Below, in pieces: positions 16,326 through 24,817 of a stretch of DNA of 64,000 bases (position 1 is its first letter; each line of letters opens with the position of its first letter). The notes beneath the pieces are model-generated. The model did not search any database. It was given only the letters and a program-made list of their open reading frames with translations, and was not told where the DNA came from. The translations under genes were made by a program, and so were the position numbers. Source of the DNA: Actinoplanes sp. L3-i22 (GTDB lineage Bacteria; Actinomycetota; Actinomycetes; Mycobacteriales; Micromonosporaceae); the NCBI RefSeq assembly GCF_019704555.1, contig NZ_AP024745.1, positions 4,038,501 through 4,102,500 of the forward strand, given 5' to 3'.

Positions 16326-18512
16326 TCAGAAGGCTTTGAATTCCAGCAGGCCGACCGAGGAGGTGCCGCTGGCGGTGAGCGCGACCCGCAGCCGTGTCGT
16401 GCTGACCGCGGTGAAGGTCACCGTGTTGTAGCCGTTGGCCGCGACCGGATATCCGCCCGCCCCGGGCACGTCGGCGTAGGCGCTGCCGGTCCAGTACTGG
16501 AGCTTCCAGGACGCGGGCAGCCGCACCCCGTCGTTGTCGTCGAACAGGTAGACCTGCGCCTTCTTGACGGTGACCGGGTTCGGCCAGGTCAGCTCGGCCC
16601 ACTGCGCGCCGCTGTTCGGCCAGGTGCCCCACCGCGGGTTGACGGTGTCGTTGGAACTGGCGGGCTCGACCCCGTCGTTGATCGCGGCCAGCGATTCCCA
16701 CGGCGAAGTGTAGGACGCGGCCGGGGTCGCGGAACGGGCCAGGTTGGTCTCGGCCGGCGTGGTGGTGCCGTCGATGGCCAGATCAGCGCTGGCGAATGTG
16801 CCGTGCGACGGGTTGACGTCCGACTCGCCACCGGCGCCGTCGCAGCCGCGGTCCGGGTTGAACTGGAGATATGTTCCGGAGCTGCACGAGATGGCGAGCT
16901 CGGCGTCACCGCCGACCACGATGTTGCCGGAGAGATTCGCGCCGCCCTGGATCAGGGCGTTGTCCTTGACCACCGCGTTGCCGCCGACAGTGCCGCCGTT
17001 GACCCAGCCCAGCCCCTCGATGCGGGCGTTGCCGCTGACCGTCCCGGCGTAAACGGCCGCTTTCGGGCCGACATAGGCGGTCGACGCGACGCTGGCGCTG
17101 CCGGAGACCCAGCCGCCGCCGTTGCTGTGCCAGTGACCGCCGTTGGTCGCGGCCGGTTTCACGTAACCGGGCTCGAAGCCCGACGGTGTGGCGCCGGTGA
17201 GGCGGAACTCGTACGGGAAGCGCCGTGCCTTGGTGTATCCGTCGAGGAACGCGTAGTGCGGCACCGCGCTGGGCGTCGCGGTCACCACCAGCCACGCCTC
17301 GGTCTCGCCGGCCTGCAGCTGGAAGTCGAGGCGCCCGTCGGTGCCGGTCACCAGCGTGGAGTAACGGGCGGTGCCGCTGCTGTTCTTCGCGACCAGGCCG
17401 AACGTCCAGCCGGTCGCGCCGGTCTCGCTGTGGCCCTTGAGCCGCAGCTTGATCAGCGCGCCGCTGCTGGCCGGCACCAGTTTGATCTTGTTGAAGCCGT
17501 AGTCCGCGGGCGCCATCCGGTCGTTGATGCGGTAGTGGCCGAGGCTCTGGTCGACGGCCTCGACGCCACCGCCGTTGTAGGCGTTGTTGAGGAACCCGGC
17601 GCCGTAGACGTTGGTGATGAACGGCATCAGCGTCGACCGGTTGCCGAAGTCGTAGGTGACCGTCCGGGTGGCGTATTCACCGACCCGGCGGTTGAGCTCG
17701 GCCTGGGTGATCCCGGCGATCCGGCGGTAGGTCTCGAGCGGGTGTTCGTTGCTGCGCGCCTCGTTCCAGATCCGGTTGAACATCGCGAGCCCGTCGCGGT
17801 CCTTGATGTATTGCGCCAGCATCCAGTTGCCGTAGTGGTGCCGGCTGGAGCTGTAGTACAGGTTCTCCGAGCGCAGCCACCGGGACAGGTCGCCGGCCGC
17901 GGTGGTGGGCAGCGCCTGCATCGCCATGAACTCGGCGCTGGTCTCCCAGAACGTGCCCGCGGACGCGTCGGTGAAGCCGTATCCGGAGCGCCCCAGGAAC
18001 GTGTAGTTCTGGAACACGTGTCCCAGCTCGTGGGCAAGCCCCCAGGAGCCGGGCAGCGCCGCCCGGGGGTCGATGTTGATCACGCCGACCGTGCCGTCGA
18101 CCGAGCCGCCGGTGGCCCAGGCGTTCAGCTCGGCGCGGTTCCAGGTGTTCGTGACGATCACGATGATCTTGTATTGGGCGAGCAGCCCGGTCTCCGGGGT
18201 GAACTGCATGGTGTTCACGTAGAACGAGTACAGGTTCTCGAGCTGCGTGATGATGCTGTTCGGGTCGAAGTTGTACGGCGATGGCGCGCTGGTCGGGCTG
18301 GTCCCGGACTTCTCACCCCAGAGCAGGATGAAGTTGTTCGACTGCTGACTGCGGCTCGACGACCACGGGACCTCGCCGGTCTGGGTCCAGTAAGCGGGGA
18401 TGTAGACGGACTTGGTGGCCGCGGACGCCGGGGATTGCGGCGCGACCAGACTGACGCCCAGCAGGGCGAACACCATCGCGAACGCGAGGCGCCAGGTGCG
18501 GGGATGGCTCAC
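16326..18512 (-). CDS. Secreted DUF6055/Svx-like metalloprotease with CBM32
   Basis: An exported protein of about 728 residues. After the signal peptide (LAFAMVFALLGVSLVAPQ...ASAA), residues 35-330 form a DUF6055-type domain with the zinc motif LAHELGHVFQNY (HELGH) and a downstream WETSAEFMA glutamate. Residues 470-570 carry hexapeptide-like repeats (SGSASVAS, AVYAGTVSGNARIEG, GGNAVVKDNA) that suggest a left-handed beta-helix. Residues 600-728 are a discoidin-type CBM32 (NLARSATPAASYTSPWES...LRVALTAS). The family includes secreted virulence-type proteins (Svx/AvrXca). The substrate is unknown and is perhaps plant glycoprotein. GTG 18510-18512 was chosen because AGGTGAG stands before it. An upstream GTG at 18521 would overlap that site. 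Confidence 0.85.
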   Translation of the reverse strand: MSHPRTWRLAFAMVFALLGVSLVAPQSPASAATKSVYIPAYWTQTGEVPWSSSRSQQSNNFILLWGEKSGTSPTSAPSPYNFDPNSIITQLENLYSFYVNTMQFTPETGLLAQYKIIVIVTNTWNRAELNAWATGGSVDGTVGVINIDPRAALPGSWGLAHELGHVFQNYTFLGRSGYGFTDASAGTFWETSAEFMAMQALPTTAAGDLSRWLRSENLYYSSSRHHYGNWMLAQYIKDRDGLAMFNRIWNEARSNEHPLETYRRIAGITQAELNRRVGEYATRTVTYDFGNRSTLMPFITNVYGAGFLNNAYNGGGVEAVDQSLGHYRINDRMAPADYGFNKIKLVPASSGALIKLRLKGHSETGATGWTFGLVAKNSSGTARYSTLVTGTDGRLDFQLQAGETEAWLVVTATPSAVPHYAFLDGYTKARRFPYEFRLTGATPSGFEPGYVKPAATNGGHWHSNGGGWVSGSASVASTAYVGPKAAVYAGTVSGNARIEGLGWVNGGTVGGNAVVKDNALIQGGANLSGNIVVGGDAELAISCSSGTYLQFNPDRGCDGAGGESDVNPSHGTFASADLAIDGTTTPAETNLARSATPAASYTSPWESLAAINDGVEPASSNDTVNPRWGTWPNSGAQWAELTWPNPVTVKKAQVYLFDDNDGVRLPASWKLQYWTGSAYADVPGAGGYPVAANGYNTVTFTAVSTTRLRVALTASGTSSVGLLEFKAF

Positions 18513-18520
18513 GGAACTCA

Positions 18521-18552
18521 CCTGCCATAGATCGGGGGATATCTATGGCAGG
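18521..18552 (-). promoter_or_regulatory. 12-bp perfect inverted repeat covering the ribosome site
   Basis: Arms CCTGCCATAGAT (18521-18532) and ATCTATGGCAGG (18541-18552) are separated by 8 bases, directly upstream of the DUF6055 gene. In the mRNA the 3' arm contains GGCAGG, part of the ribosome-binding region, so the hairpin could block translation. As DNA it could equally be an operator. Confidence 0.6.
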
Positions 18553-18566
18553 CCACGCTCGGGCAT

Positions 18567-18578
18567 GAAAACGGTTTC
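18567..18578. promoter_or_regulatory. LacI-type operator candidate
   Basis: GAAAACGGTTTC resembles LacI-family half-sites around a central CG. It lies upstream of the DUF6055 gene and between it and the end of the LacI gene. Similarity to the perfect site at 19733-19746 suggests control by the neighbouring LacI protein. Confidence 0.45.
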
Positions 18579-18657
18579 GGCAAGGTTTCCCGTCGATTAA
18601 TTTCAGCGAGTGAAGAAAGTCCGGGACGGCAATCGGCCGCGCCCGGACCGCGTGAGC

Positions 18658-19692
18658 TCAGGACGACGACTCGCGGATGACCAGCCGGCAGTCCACCTTC
18701 TCCACCCCGCCGGCCAGCTTGCCGTCGATCGCCGCGAACAGGCGTTGCGCGGCGAGCCGGCCAAGTTGCTCCAGGTTCATGTCCACGGTCGACAGCGGCG
18801 GCCGGGCGTTCGCCGCGAGGATGTTCCAGTTGTCGAAGCCGATCACCGCGACCTGCCCCGGCACGTCAAGTCCTTCCTGGTGGAGCGCGTCGAGGACACC
18901 CCGGGCGATCTCGTCCGAGCCGGCGAAGATCGCGTCGATGTCCGGGCTGCGCTGCAGCACCATCCGGGTCGCCCCGCGGCCCCAGGCCTCCGACCAGGAA
19001 CCGAACCAGACCTGATCGCCGGCCAGTTCCAGCCCCTCCTCGTCCAGCCGCGACAGCGCGCCCCGCGCCCGGTCCTGCGCCGCGCCGTAGGTGGCGTCGC
19101 CGGTGACGTGCGCGATCCGTCGCCGCCCGTGCCGGATCAGATGGTCCACCGCCAGCCGCCCCCCGCCCACGTTGTCGGTGACCAGCGAAAGGTCGCCGGG
19201 GTCGTCCGAGGGGGAGTAGGCGTAGATCACCGGCACAGGAAGGTCGCGCCCGAGCGACGGCCGGGCGTCCGGTCGCGCTCCCACGACAATCAGCCCGTCC
19301 ACCTTGCGCGAGAGCAGCGCCCGCAGGTGGTGCTTCTCCCGGACGGTGTCCCCGCGCGCGTCGCAGAGAAACACCGAGGTCTGGTCCGATCCGAACGCGT
19401 CCTCGGCGCCCATCAGGATCGGTATGGAGAATCGGCCCTCCAGATCGGACGTCAGCAGCCCGACTGTCCCGCTACGCTGCGTGATCAATCCTTGGGCCAG
19501 CGTGTTCGGTGAGAACGACAACTGCTCGGCTGCCTTGATCACCCGGGCTCGCGTCTCGGCCCGGACCTGCGGCTGATTGTTCAGGGCCTTCGACGCGGTC
19601 GCGATCGAGACGCCGGCGAGCTTCGCGACATCACGCAGGGTGACGGCTCGGTTGGCGCTCTGCGGCGGTTCCGGCCCGGTCGACGGGTCCAT
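18658..19692 (-). CDS. LacI-family regulator of the glycan locus
   Basis: A 344-residue LacI/GalR repressor. The helix-turn-helix is VTLRDVAKLAGVSIATASKALNNQ at residues 17-40, followed by the hinge region and a periplasmic-binding-type effector domain (SGTVGLLTSDLEGRFSIPILMGAEDAF...). ATG 19690-19692 keeps the normal family length. It is divergent from the sugar-binding lipoprotein gene, with a perfect 14-bp palindrome in between. This suggests repression of the importer and glycosidase operon, released by an imported arabinoside. Confidence 0.93.
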   Translation of the reverse strand: MDPSTGPEPPQSANRAVTLRDVAKLAGVSIATASKALNNQPQVRAETRARVIKAAEQLSFSPNTLAQGLITQRSGTVGLLTSDLEGRFSIPILMGAEDAFGSDQTSVFLCDARGDTVREKHHLRALLSRKVDGLIVVGARPDARPSLGRDLPVPVIYAYSPSDDPGDLSLVTDNVGGGRLAVDHLIRHGRRRIAHVTGDATYGAAQDRARGALSRLDEEGLELAGDQVWFGSWSEAWGRGATRMVLQRSPDIDAIFAGSDEIARGVLDALHQEGLDVPGQVAVIGFDNWNILAANARPPLSTVDMNLEQLGRLAAQRLFAAIDGKLAGGVEKVDCRLVIRESSS

Positions 19693-19732
19693 CGAAGCTC
19701 TTGACAACGGTTTTTCCTCCGTATTACGTTCT

Positions 19733-19746
19733 CGAAAACGTTTTCG
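19733..19746. promoter_or_regulatory. Perfect LacI-type operator
   Basis: CGAAAACGTTTTCG is a perfect 14-bp palindrome between lacI and the importer operon. A weaker copy (ACAACGGTTTTT) lies at about 19704-19715, so the repressor may bind two sites. Confidence 0.75.
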
Positions 19747-19881
19747 GCTGCGCGGTGAGCAAGCCGCCCAGCTCAATCTCCGCTGTTCAACGAGCAGTTC
19801 AACGTCTTCTCCCTGAGGGAGGAGGCTAACCGAAACATACCAGTACCGAAAACCCCGAAAATCCCTGACTGGGAGGCTGTT

Positions 19882-21183
19882 TTGCGTACCCGGATGGTCC
19901 GGCGGGTGATCGCCGGCGTGGCCGCGATCGGCCTGGCGGTGGCGATGGCCGCCTGCGGCGGAAGCGACGACAGCAAGACCGAGGCACCCACCGCGGCCGG
20001 CGTCGACGGCGTCGACGACGGCGCGGAACTGACATTGTGGACCCGGGCGCCGCTGGAGTTCCAGGCGAAGGCGCTGGTCGACGCGTACAACAAGGCGCAC
20101 AAGAACCAGGTCAAGCTGACCATCGTCCCGAACGACGACTACGTCGCGAAGGTCGGCGCCGCGGCCGGTGCCGGCCAACTGCCCGACCTGTTCGCGGCGG
20201 ACATCGTCTACGTGCCGAACTGGACCAAGGCCGGCCTGTTCTCCGACCTGACCGACAGCATCGGCAAGCTCCCGTACGCCGACAAGATCAACCAGGGGCA
20301 TCTGCAGGCCGGCACCTACGAGGGCAAGAAGTACGTGCTCCCGTTCGTGCTCGACCTGTCGGTGATCTTCTGGAACAAGAAGCTCTACAAGGAGGCCGGC
20401 CTCGACCCGGAGAAGGGCCCGACCACCCTCGACGAATTCAAGCAGCAGGCCCTCGCCGTGCAGAAGCTGAACAAGCCGGGCGTCTACGGCAGCTACTTCG
20501 GCGGCAACTGCGGCGGCTGCAACGTCTTCACCTGGTTCCCGATGATCTGGGCCTCGGGCGAGGAGGTGATGAACCCGGAGGGCACCTCGTCGCTGCTCAA
20601 CGGACCCGCCGCGCAGAAGGTCTACAGCACCTGGCGGGACCTGCAGACCGCCGGCGCGCTCGCGCCCGGCTCCAAGGACGAGACCGGCGCCACCTGGGTC
20701 GCCGCGTTCCAGCAGAACAAGATCGGCGTGATGCCGTACCCGGCGACGTTGCTTTCCACCGCGGCGAAAACTGTCGACGTCGGCGTCACCGCGATCCCCG
20801 GCGTCAGCGGCGGCAGCTCCACCTTCGTCGGCGGTGACGGCATCGGCATCTCGAAGGACTCCAAGAAGGCCCAGCAGTCCTGGAACTTCATGTCCTGGCT
20901 GATGTCCGAGGACGCGCAGGTCAACGTGCTCGCCGCGAACAACAGCAGCGTCGCGCGCACCGACCTGTCCGACAATCAGTACGCCGCCAAGGACCCGCGC
21001 CTGGTCACGATCAACAAGGCCGCGGCGTCCCCGCAGAGCAAGACGCCGGTGTCGGTTAATTTCCAACAGGCCTTCAACGCCCCCGGCAGCCCGTGGGTCA
21101 CCCTGCTGCGCAACCAGGTCTACGGCGACGCCGGCGCCCTCGAGAAGGACAACCAGGCGCTGACGCAGGTGCTGGGTCAGTGA
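19882..21183 (+). CDS. ABC sugar transporter, solute-binding lipoprotein
   Basis: A 433-residue extracytoplasmic sugar-binding protein (family 1). The N-terminal signal peptide ends in the lipobox AMAAC, so it is membrane-anchored. The mature part shows the typical ELTLWTRAPLEFQAKALVDAYNKAH start and the FAADIVYVPNWTKAGLFSDLT and EGKKYVLPFVLDLSVIFWNKKLY segments. The start is TTG 19882, five bases after GGGAGG. An ATG four codons later is the alternative. It leads the importer operon with the two permeases. Given the GH127 genes downstream, the ligand is probably an arabino-oligosaccharide or arabinose-containing sugar. Confidence 0.92.
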   Translation: MRTRMVRRVIAGVAAIGLAVAMAACGGSDDSKTEAPTAAGVDGVDDGAELTLWTRAPLEFQAKALVDAYNKAHKNQVKLTIVPNDDYVAKVGAAAGAGQLPDLFAADIVYVPNWTKAGLFSDLTDSIGKLPYADKINQGHLQAGTYEGKKYVLPFVLDLSVIFWNKKLYKEAGLDPEKGPTTLDEFKQQALAVQKLNKPGVYGSYFGGNCGGCNVFTWFPMIWASGEEVMNPEGTSSLLNGPAAQKVYSTWRDLQTAGALAPGSKDETGATWVAAFQQNKIGVMPYPATLLSTAAKTVDVGVTAIPGVSGGSSTFVGGDGIGISKDSKKAQQSWNFMSWLMSEDAQVNVLAANNSSVARTDLSDNQYAAKDPRLVTINKAAASPQSKTPVSVNFQQAFNAPGSPWVTLLRNQVYGDAGALEKDNQALTQVLGQ

Positions 21184-21206
21184 CCGCGCTGCAGAGCCAG
21201 GGCGAG

Positions 21207-22073
21207 ATGGCAATGACGAAAAAATTCAACACCAAGAGGCGGACGTACGGCCATGGCTGGGTCTACGCCGTACCGACCGCGGTGTTCGTGTTGATATTTT
21301 TCGTCATCCCGATCGGGATCGTCGGGCGGATGTCGGTCTCCGACTGGGGACTGTTCGCCGGCTATCGCGGCATCAACGCCCCGGAGAACTTCCAGGACGT
21401 GCTCGACGACCGGCTGTTCTGGCCGGCCGTCGGGTTCACGGTCAAGTACACCCTGGTCACGACCGTGATCCTGCTGGCTCTCGCCCTCGGCCTGGCTCTG
21501 CTGGTGCAGGAATCAAACCGATGGACCGGATTCCTGCGTACGTCGTTCCTGATCCCGTCCGCACTGGGCCTGGCCTCGGCGTCGCTGCTGTTCTACGCGC
21601 TCTACTCACCGCAGAGCAGCCCGTTCGGCGAGATCTCGTTCCTCGGCACGCCGAGTTCGGCGCTCTGGTCCACCGTCGCCCTGATCGTCTGGCGGTACGC
21701 CGGCTTCTACATGCTCCTGCTGCTGGTCGGGCTGCAGGGCATCCCCGGCGACGTGTACGAGGCCGCCCGCCTCGACGGCGCCGGCCGGTTCCAGACGTTC
21801 TGGCACGTCACCGTCCCACTGATCCGCTCGTCGCTGGCGCTGTGCACGATCCTGTGCGTCACCGGCTCGCTGCTGGCCTTCGACCAGTTCTACATCCTCA
21901 CCAAGGGCGGCCCGGACAACAGCACGATCACCATCGTCCAGCTGATCTACAACATGGCGTTCCAGGGACAGAACAACCTCGGCCGGGCCGCCGCGCTGTC
22001 GATCCTGGTGCTGGCCGCTCTGCTGGTGCTCAACCTCGCGCAGTTCCGGGGCCTTCGCGGAAAGGAGAGCTGA
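21207..22073 (+). CDS. ABC sugar transporter permease 1
   Basis: A MalF-type permease of about 288 residues with six predicted membrane helices (first WVYAVPTAVFVLIFFVIPIG). The EAA loop near residue 185 (EAARLDGAGRFQTFWHVTVPLI) contacts the ATPase. ATG 21207 or 21213 is likely, with AGGGCGAG upstream. A GTG at 21180 would overlap the previous stop. No ATPase gene follows in this operon, so a shared MsiK-type ATPase encoded elsewhere is expected, as is usual in actinomycetes. Confidence 0.92.
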   Translation: MAMTKKFNTKRRTYGHGWVYAVPTAVFVLIFFVIPIGIVGRMSVSDWGLFAGYRGINAPENFQDVLDDRLFWPAVGFTVKYTLVTTVILLALALGLALLVQESNRWTGFLRTSFLIPSALGLASASLLFYALYSPQSSPFGEISFLGTPSSALWSTVALIVWRYAGFYMLLLLVGLQGIPGDVYEAARLDGAGRFQTFWHVTVPLIRSSLALCTILCVTGSLLAFDQFYILTKGGPDNSTITIVQLIYNMAFQGQNNLGRAAALSILVLAALLVLNLAQFRGLRGKES

Positions 22074-22879
22074 TGCTCCGTACGCCGAAATTCGTTCTGA
22101 CCGGAGGTCTGGCTCTTCTGTTTCTCTTCCCGATGGCGTGGGCCTCGGTCGCGTCGGTCAGCCCGCAGGCCGGCACCCGGCAGGTCACCGGCTGGGGCTT
22201 CGGCAACTACACCACGCTGGCCCACTACCAGGCCGGGATCTGGCAGTACCTGCTCAACTCGGTGGCGGTCTCGGGGATGACGGTAATTTTCACCCTCGCC
22301 GTGTCGCTGCTCGGCGGCTACGCCTTCGCGAACTTCGCGTTCCCCGGCAAGAACATTCTTTTCCTGGTCACCCTCGCGATCCTGATGGTGCCCTACGCGA
22401 CCCTGCTGATCCCGCTCTACGTGCTGCTCAACCAGCTCGGGCTGCAGAACTCGCTGGTCGGGCTGTCGCTGGTGCTGACCATGTTCCAGCTGCCGTTCGC
22501 CACGTTCCTGATGCGCATCTCGTTCGAGGCCGTACCGAAGGATCTCGCCGAGTCCGCGCAGGTCGACGGCTGCGGAAGCTTCCGCACGCTGCGGCACATC
22601 CTGGTGCCCGCGGTGAAACCCGGCCTGATCACCGTCGGGCTGTTCGCGTTCCTGGCCGCTTGGAACGATTTCATCACCCCGCTGGTCCTGATCAGCGACT
22701 CCGCCAAGCTGCCCCTCCCGCTGGCCGTGGCCAACATGCGCCAGCAGGTGATGGGCATCGTCGACTACGGCGCCACCGAAGCCGGCGTGGTCGTGCTCGC
22801 GCTTCCCTGCATCGTCCTGTTCCTCGCACTGCAGCGGCACTACGTCCGCGGCTTCATGTCCGGCGCACTCAAGGGCTGA
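22073..22879 (+). CDS. ABC sugar transporter permease 2
   Basis: A 268-residue MalG-type permease with six membrane helices and the EAA motif ESAQVDGCGSFRTLRHILVPAVKPG. The start ATG overlaps the stop of permease 1 by one base (TGATG), and AAAGGAG is a strong ribosome site. It is followed 9 bases later by the cytoplasmic GH127 gene, so import and cleavage are co-expressed. Confidence 0.92.
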   Translation: MLRTPKFVLTGGLALLFLFPMAWASVASVSPQAGTRQVTGWGFGNYTTLAHYQAGIWQYLLNSVAVSGMTVIFTLAVSLLGGYAFANFAFPGKNILFLVTLAILMVPYATLLIPLYVLLNQLGLQNSLVGLSLVLTMFQLPFATFLMRISFEAVPKDLAESAQVDGCGSFRTLRHILVPAVKPGLITVGLFAFLAAWNDFITPLVLISDSAKLPLPLAVANMRQQVMGIVDYGATEAGVVVLALPCIVLFLALQRHYVRGFMSGALKG

Positions 22880-22887
22880 TCGTCAAC

Positions 22888-24807
22888 GTGACCATTGAAG
22901 AAGCACTGACCACCGCGGAGTCCCGGACCTGGATCGAGCGTGGCGGCACCCCCGCCGCGCCCGGAAACGGCCGGCTGCGACCGCTGGGCCTGCGCGAGGT
23001 GACCCTGCGCGACGGCTTCTGGCGGCAGCGCCAGCAGACCAACCGGGCGAAAAGTTTCGCCCACATCGAGTACTGGCTGGAGAAAGCCGGCTGGCTGAAC
23101 AATTTCTCCGCCCCGCCGGAGGAACGCAGCGGGCGGGAATTCTCCGACACCGAGGTCTACAAGTTCCTCGAGGCGATGGCCTGGGAGTACGGCCGCACCC
23201 GTGACCCCGCGGTGGAGCAGCGGTACCGGCGCATCGTCGCCCGGGTCGTGGCCGCCCAGCAGCCCGACGGCTACCTCAACACCAACTTCGGGCGGCCCGG
23301 TCAGCAGCCGCGCTACACCGACCTGGAATGGGGCCACGAGCTCTACTCCTTCGGCCACTTCATCCAAGCCGGGGTGGCCGCGGCGCGCACGTTCGGCGAC
23401 GACGAACTCGTCGCCGCGGCGGTGCGCGCCGCCGACCACGTCTGCGACGTCTTCGGCCCGGGCGGCATCGCCTCGGTCTGCGGGCACGCCGAGATCGAGC
23501 CGGCGCTCGCCGAGCTCTACCGGGTCACCGGCAACCGCCGCTACCTCGACCAGGCGAAACTTTTCGTCAACCGGCGCGGGCACAAGACGCTGGCCGACAT
23601 CGAGTTCGGCCGGGCGTACTTCCAGGACGACGTGCCGATCCGCGAGGCCACGTCGCTGCGCGGGCACGCCGTGCGCGCCGTCTATCTCGCCGCGGGCGCC
23701 GTCGACGTCGCGGTGGAGACCGGCGACGGCGAGCTGCTCGGCGCGGTCGCCCGGCAGTGGCGCCACGCCGTGGCCCGGCGTACCTACCTGACCGGCGGCA
23801 TCGGGTCGCGGCATCAGGACGAGGCGTTCGGCGAAGATTTCTTTCTTCCGCCGGACCGCGCCTACTCGGAGACCTGCGCCAGCGTCGGTTCGGTCATGCT
23901 GGCCTGGCGGCTGCTGCTCGCGCAGGGCGACCCCCGCTACGCCGACCTGATCGAGCGGATCCTGTTCAACGTCATCGCCACCTCGCCGGCCGACGACGGC
24001 ACCCGGTTCTTCTACGCCAACACCCTGCACCAGCGGGTTCTCGGCACCGAGCCGTCCGCCGACACCCAGGTGCCGCGCGCGGCGTCCACCCTGCGCGCCT
24101 CCTGGTTCGAGGTTTCCTGCTGCCCGACCAACTTGGCGAGAACTTTCGCCAGCCTCGCCGCCTACGTCGCCACCACCGACGACGACGGCGTGCAGATCCA
24201 CCAGTACACCCCGTCGAGCATCACCACCACGCTGCCCGACGGCCGCGAGATCGGCCTGGAGATCGACACCGAGTACCCGGCCGACGGGCGCATCACGATC
24301 CGCGTCGTGACCAGCCCGGACACGCCATGGACGCTGTCGCTGCGGGTACCGGACTGGGCCGCCGGAGCCACCCTGGACGGTCTCGCGATCACCCGCGGTC
24401 TGGTCCAGTCCCGGCGCCGTTTCACGGCCGGCGACACGCTGGTGCTCCAGCTCCCGGTCCGCCCACGGTTGGTCGCTGCCGACGACCGGATCGATTCGGT
24501 ACGGGGTCAGGTCGCTCTCGTGCGCGGCCCGGTCGTCTACTGCCTGGAGTCCGTCGACGTGCCCCGGGGCGTCGACTTCGGGTCCCTGCGCCTGGACCCG
24601 CACACCGAGCCGGTCGACCGGGACGGCGCGGTCGTCGTGGGTTGCCGCTCCGCGACCCCGGCCGATCACGACTGGCCGTACCAGCCGGTGGCCGCCGCCC
24701 CCGGGACCGGGCCCCTGCTGAAGATTCCGCTGCGGCCCTACCACCGGTGGGCCCGCCGCGGACCGTCCACCATGCGCGTCTGGATGCCCTTAACGTCCGA
24801 AAGGTGA
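22888..24807 (+). CDS. GH127 beta-L-arabinofuranosidase, cytoplasmic
   Basis: A 639-residue enzyme of the GH127 (former DUF1680) family without a signal peptide. It has the (alpha/alpha)6 catalytic core and the metal/nucleophile residues known from Bifidobacterium HypBA1: the Glu and Cys of YSETCASVG and the Cys pair of VSCCPTN, one of which is the nucleophile. The family releases beta-linked L-arabinofuranose, for instance from hydroxyproline-rich plant glycoproteins. It is placed right after the permeases, so it probably hydrolyses imported oligosaccharide. GTG 22888 was chosen, with AAGGG 12 bases before it. At about 23043-23060 the coding sequence contains the long palindrome GGGCGAAAAGTTTCGCCC. 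Confidence 0.92.
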   Translation: MTIEEALTTAESRTWIERGGTPAAPGNGRLRPLGLREVTLRDGFWRQRQQTNRAKSFAHIEYWLEKAGWLNNFSAPPEERSGREFSDTEVYKFLEAMAWEYGRTRDPAVEQRYRRIVARVVAAQQPDGYLNTNFGRPGQQPRYTDLEWGHELYSFGHFIQAGVAAARTFGDDELVAAAVRAADHVCDVFGPGGIASVCGHAEIEPALAELYRVTGNRRYLDQAKLFVNRRGHKTLADIEFGRAYFQDDVPIREATSLRGHAVRAVYLAAGAVDVAVETGDGELLGAVARQWRHAVARRTYLTGGIGSRHQDEAFGEDFFLPPDRAYSETCASVGSVMLAWRLLLAQGDPRYADLIERILFNVIATSPADDGTRFFYANTLHQRVLGTEPSADTQVPRAASTLRASWFEVSCCPTNLARTFASLAAYVATTDDDGVQIHQYTPSSITTTLPDGREIGLEIDTEYPADGRITIRVVTSPDTPWTLSLRVPDWAAGATLDGLAITRGLVQSRRRFTAGDTLVLQLPVRPRLVAADDRIDSVRGQVALVRGPVVYCLESVDVPRGVDFGSLRLDPHTEPVDRDGAVVVGCRSATPADHDWPYQPVAAAPGTGPLLKIPLRPYHRWARRGPSTMRVWMPLTSER

Positions 24808-24817
24808 TTCCCAGACA

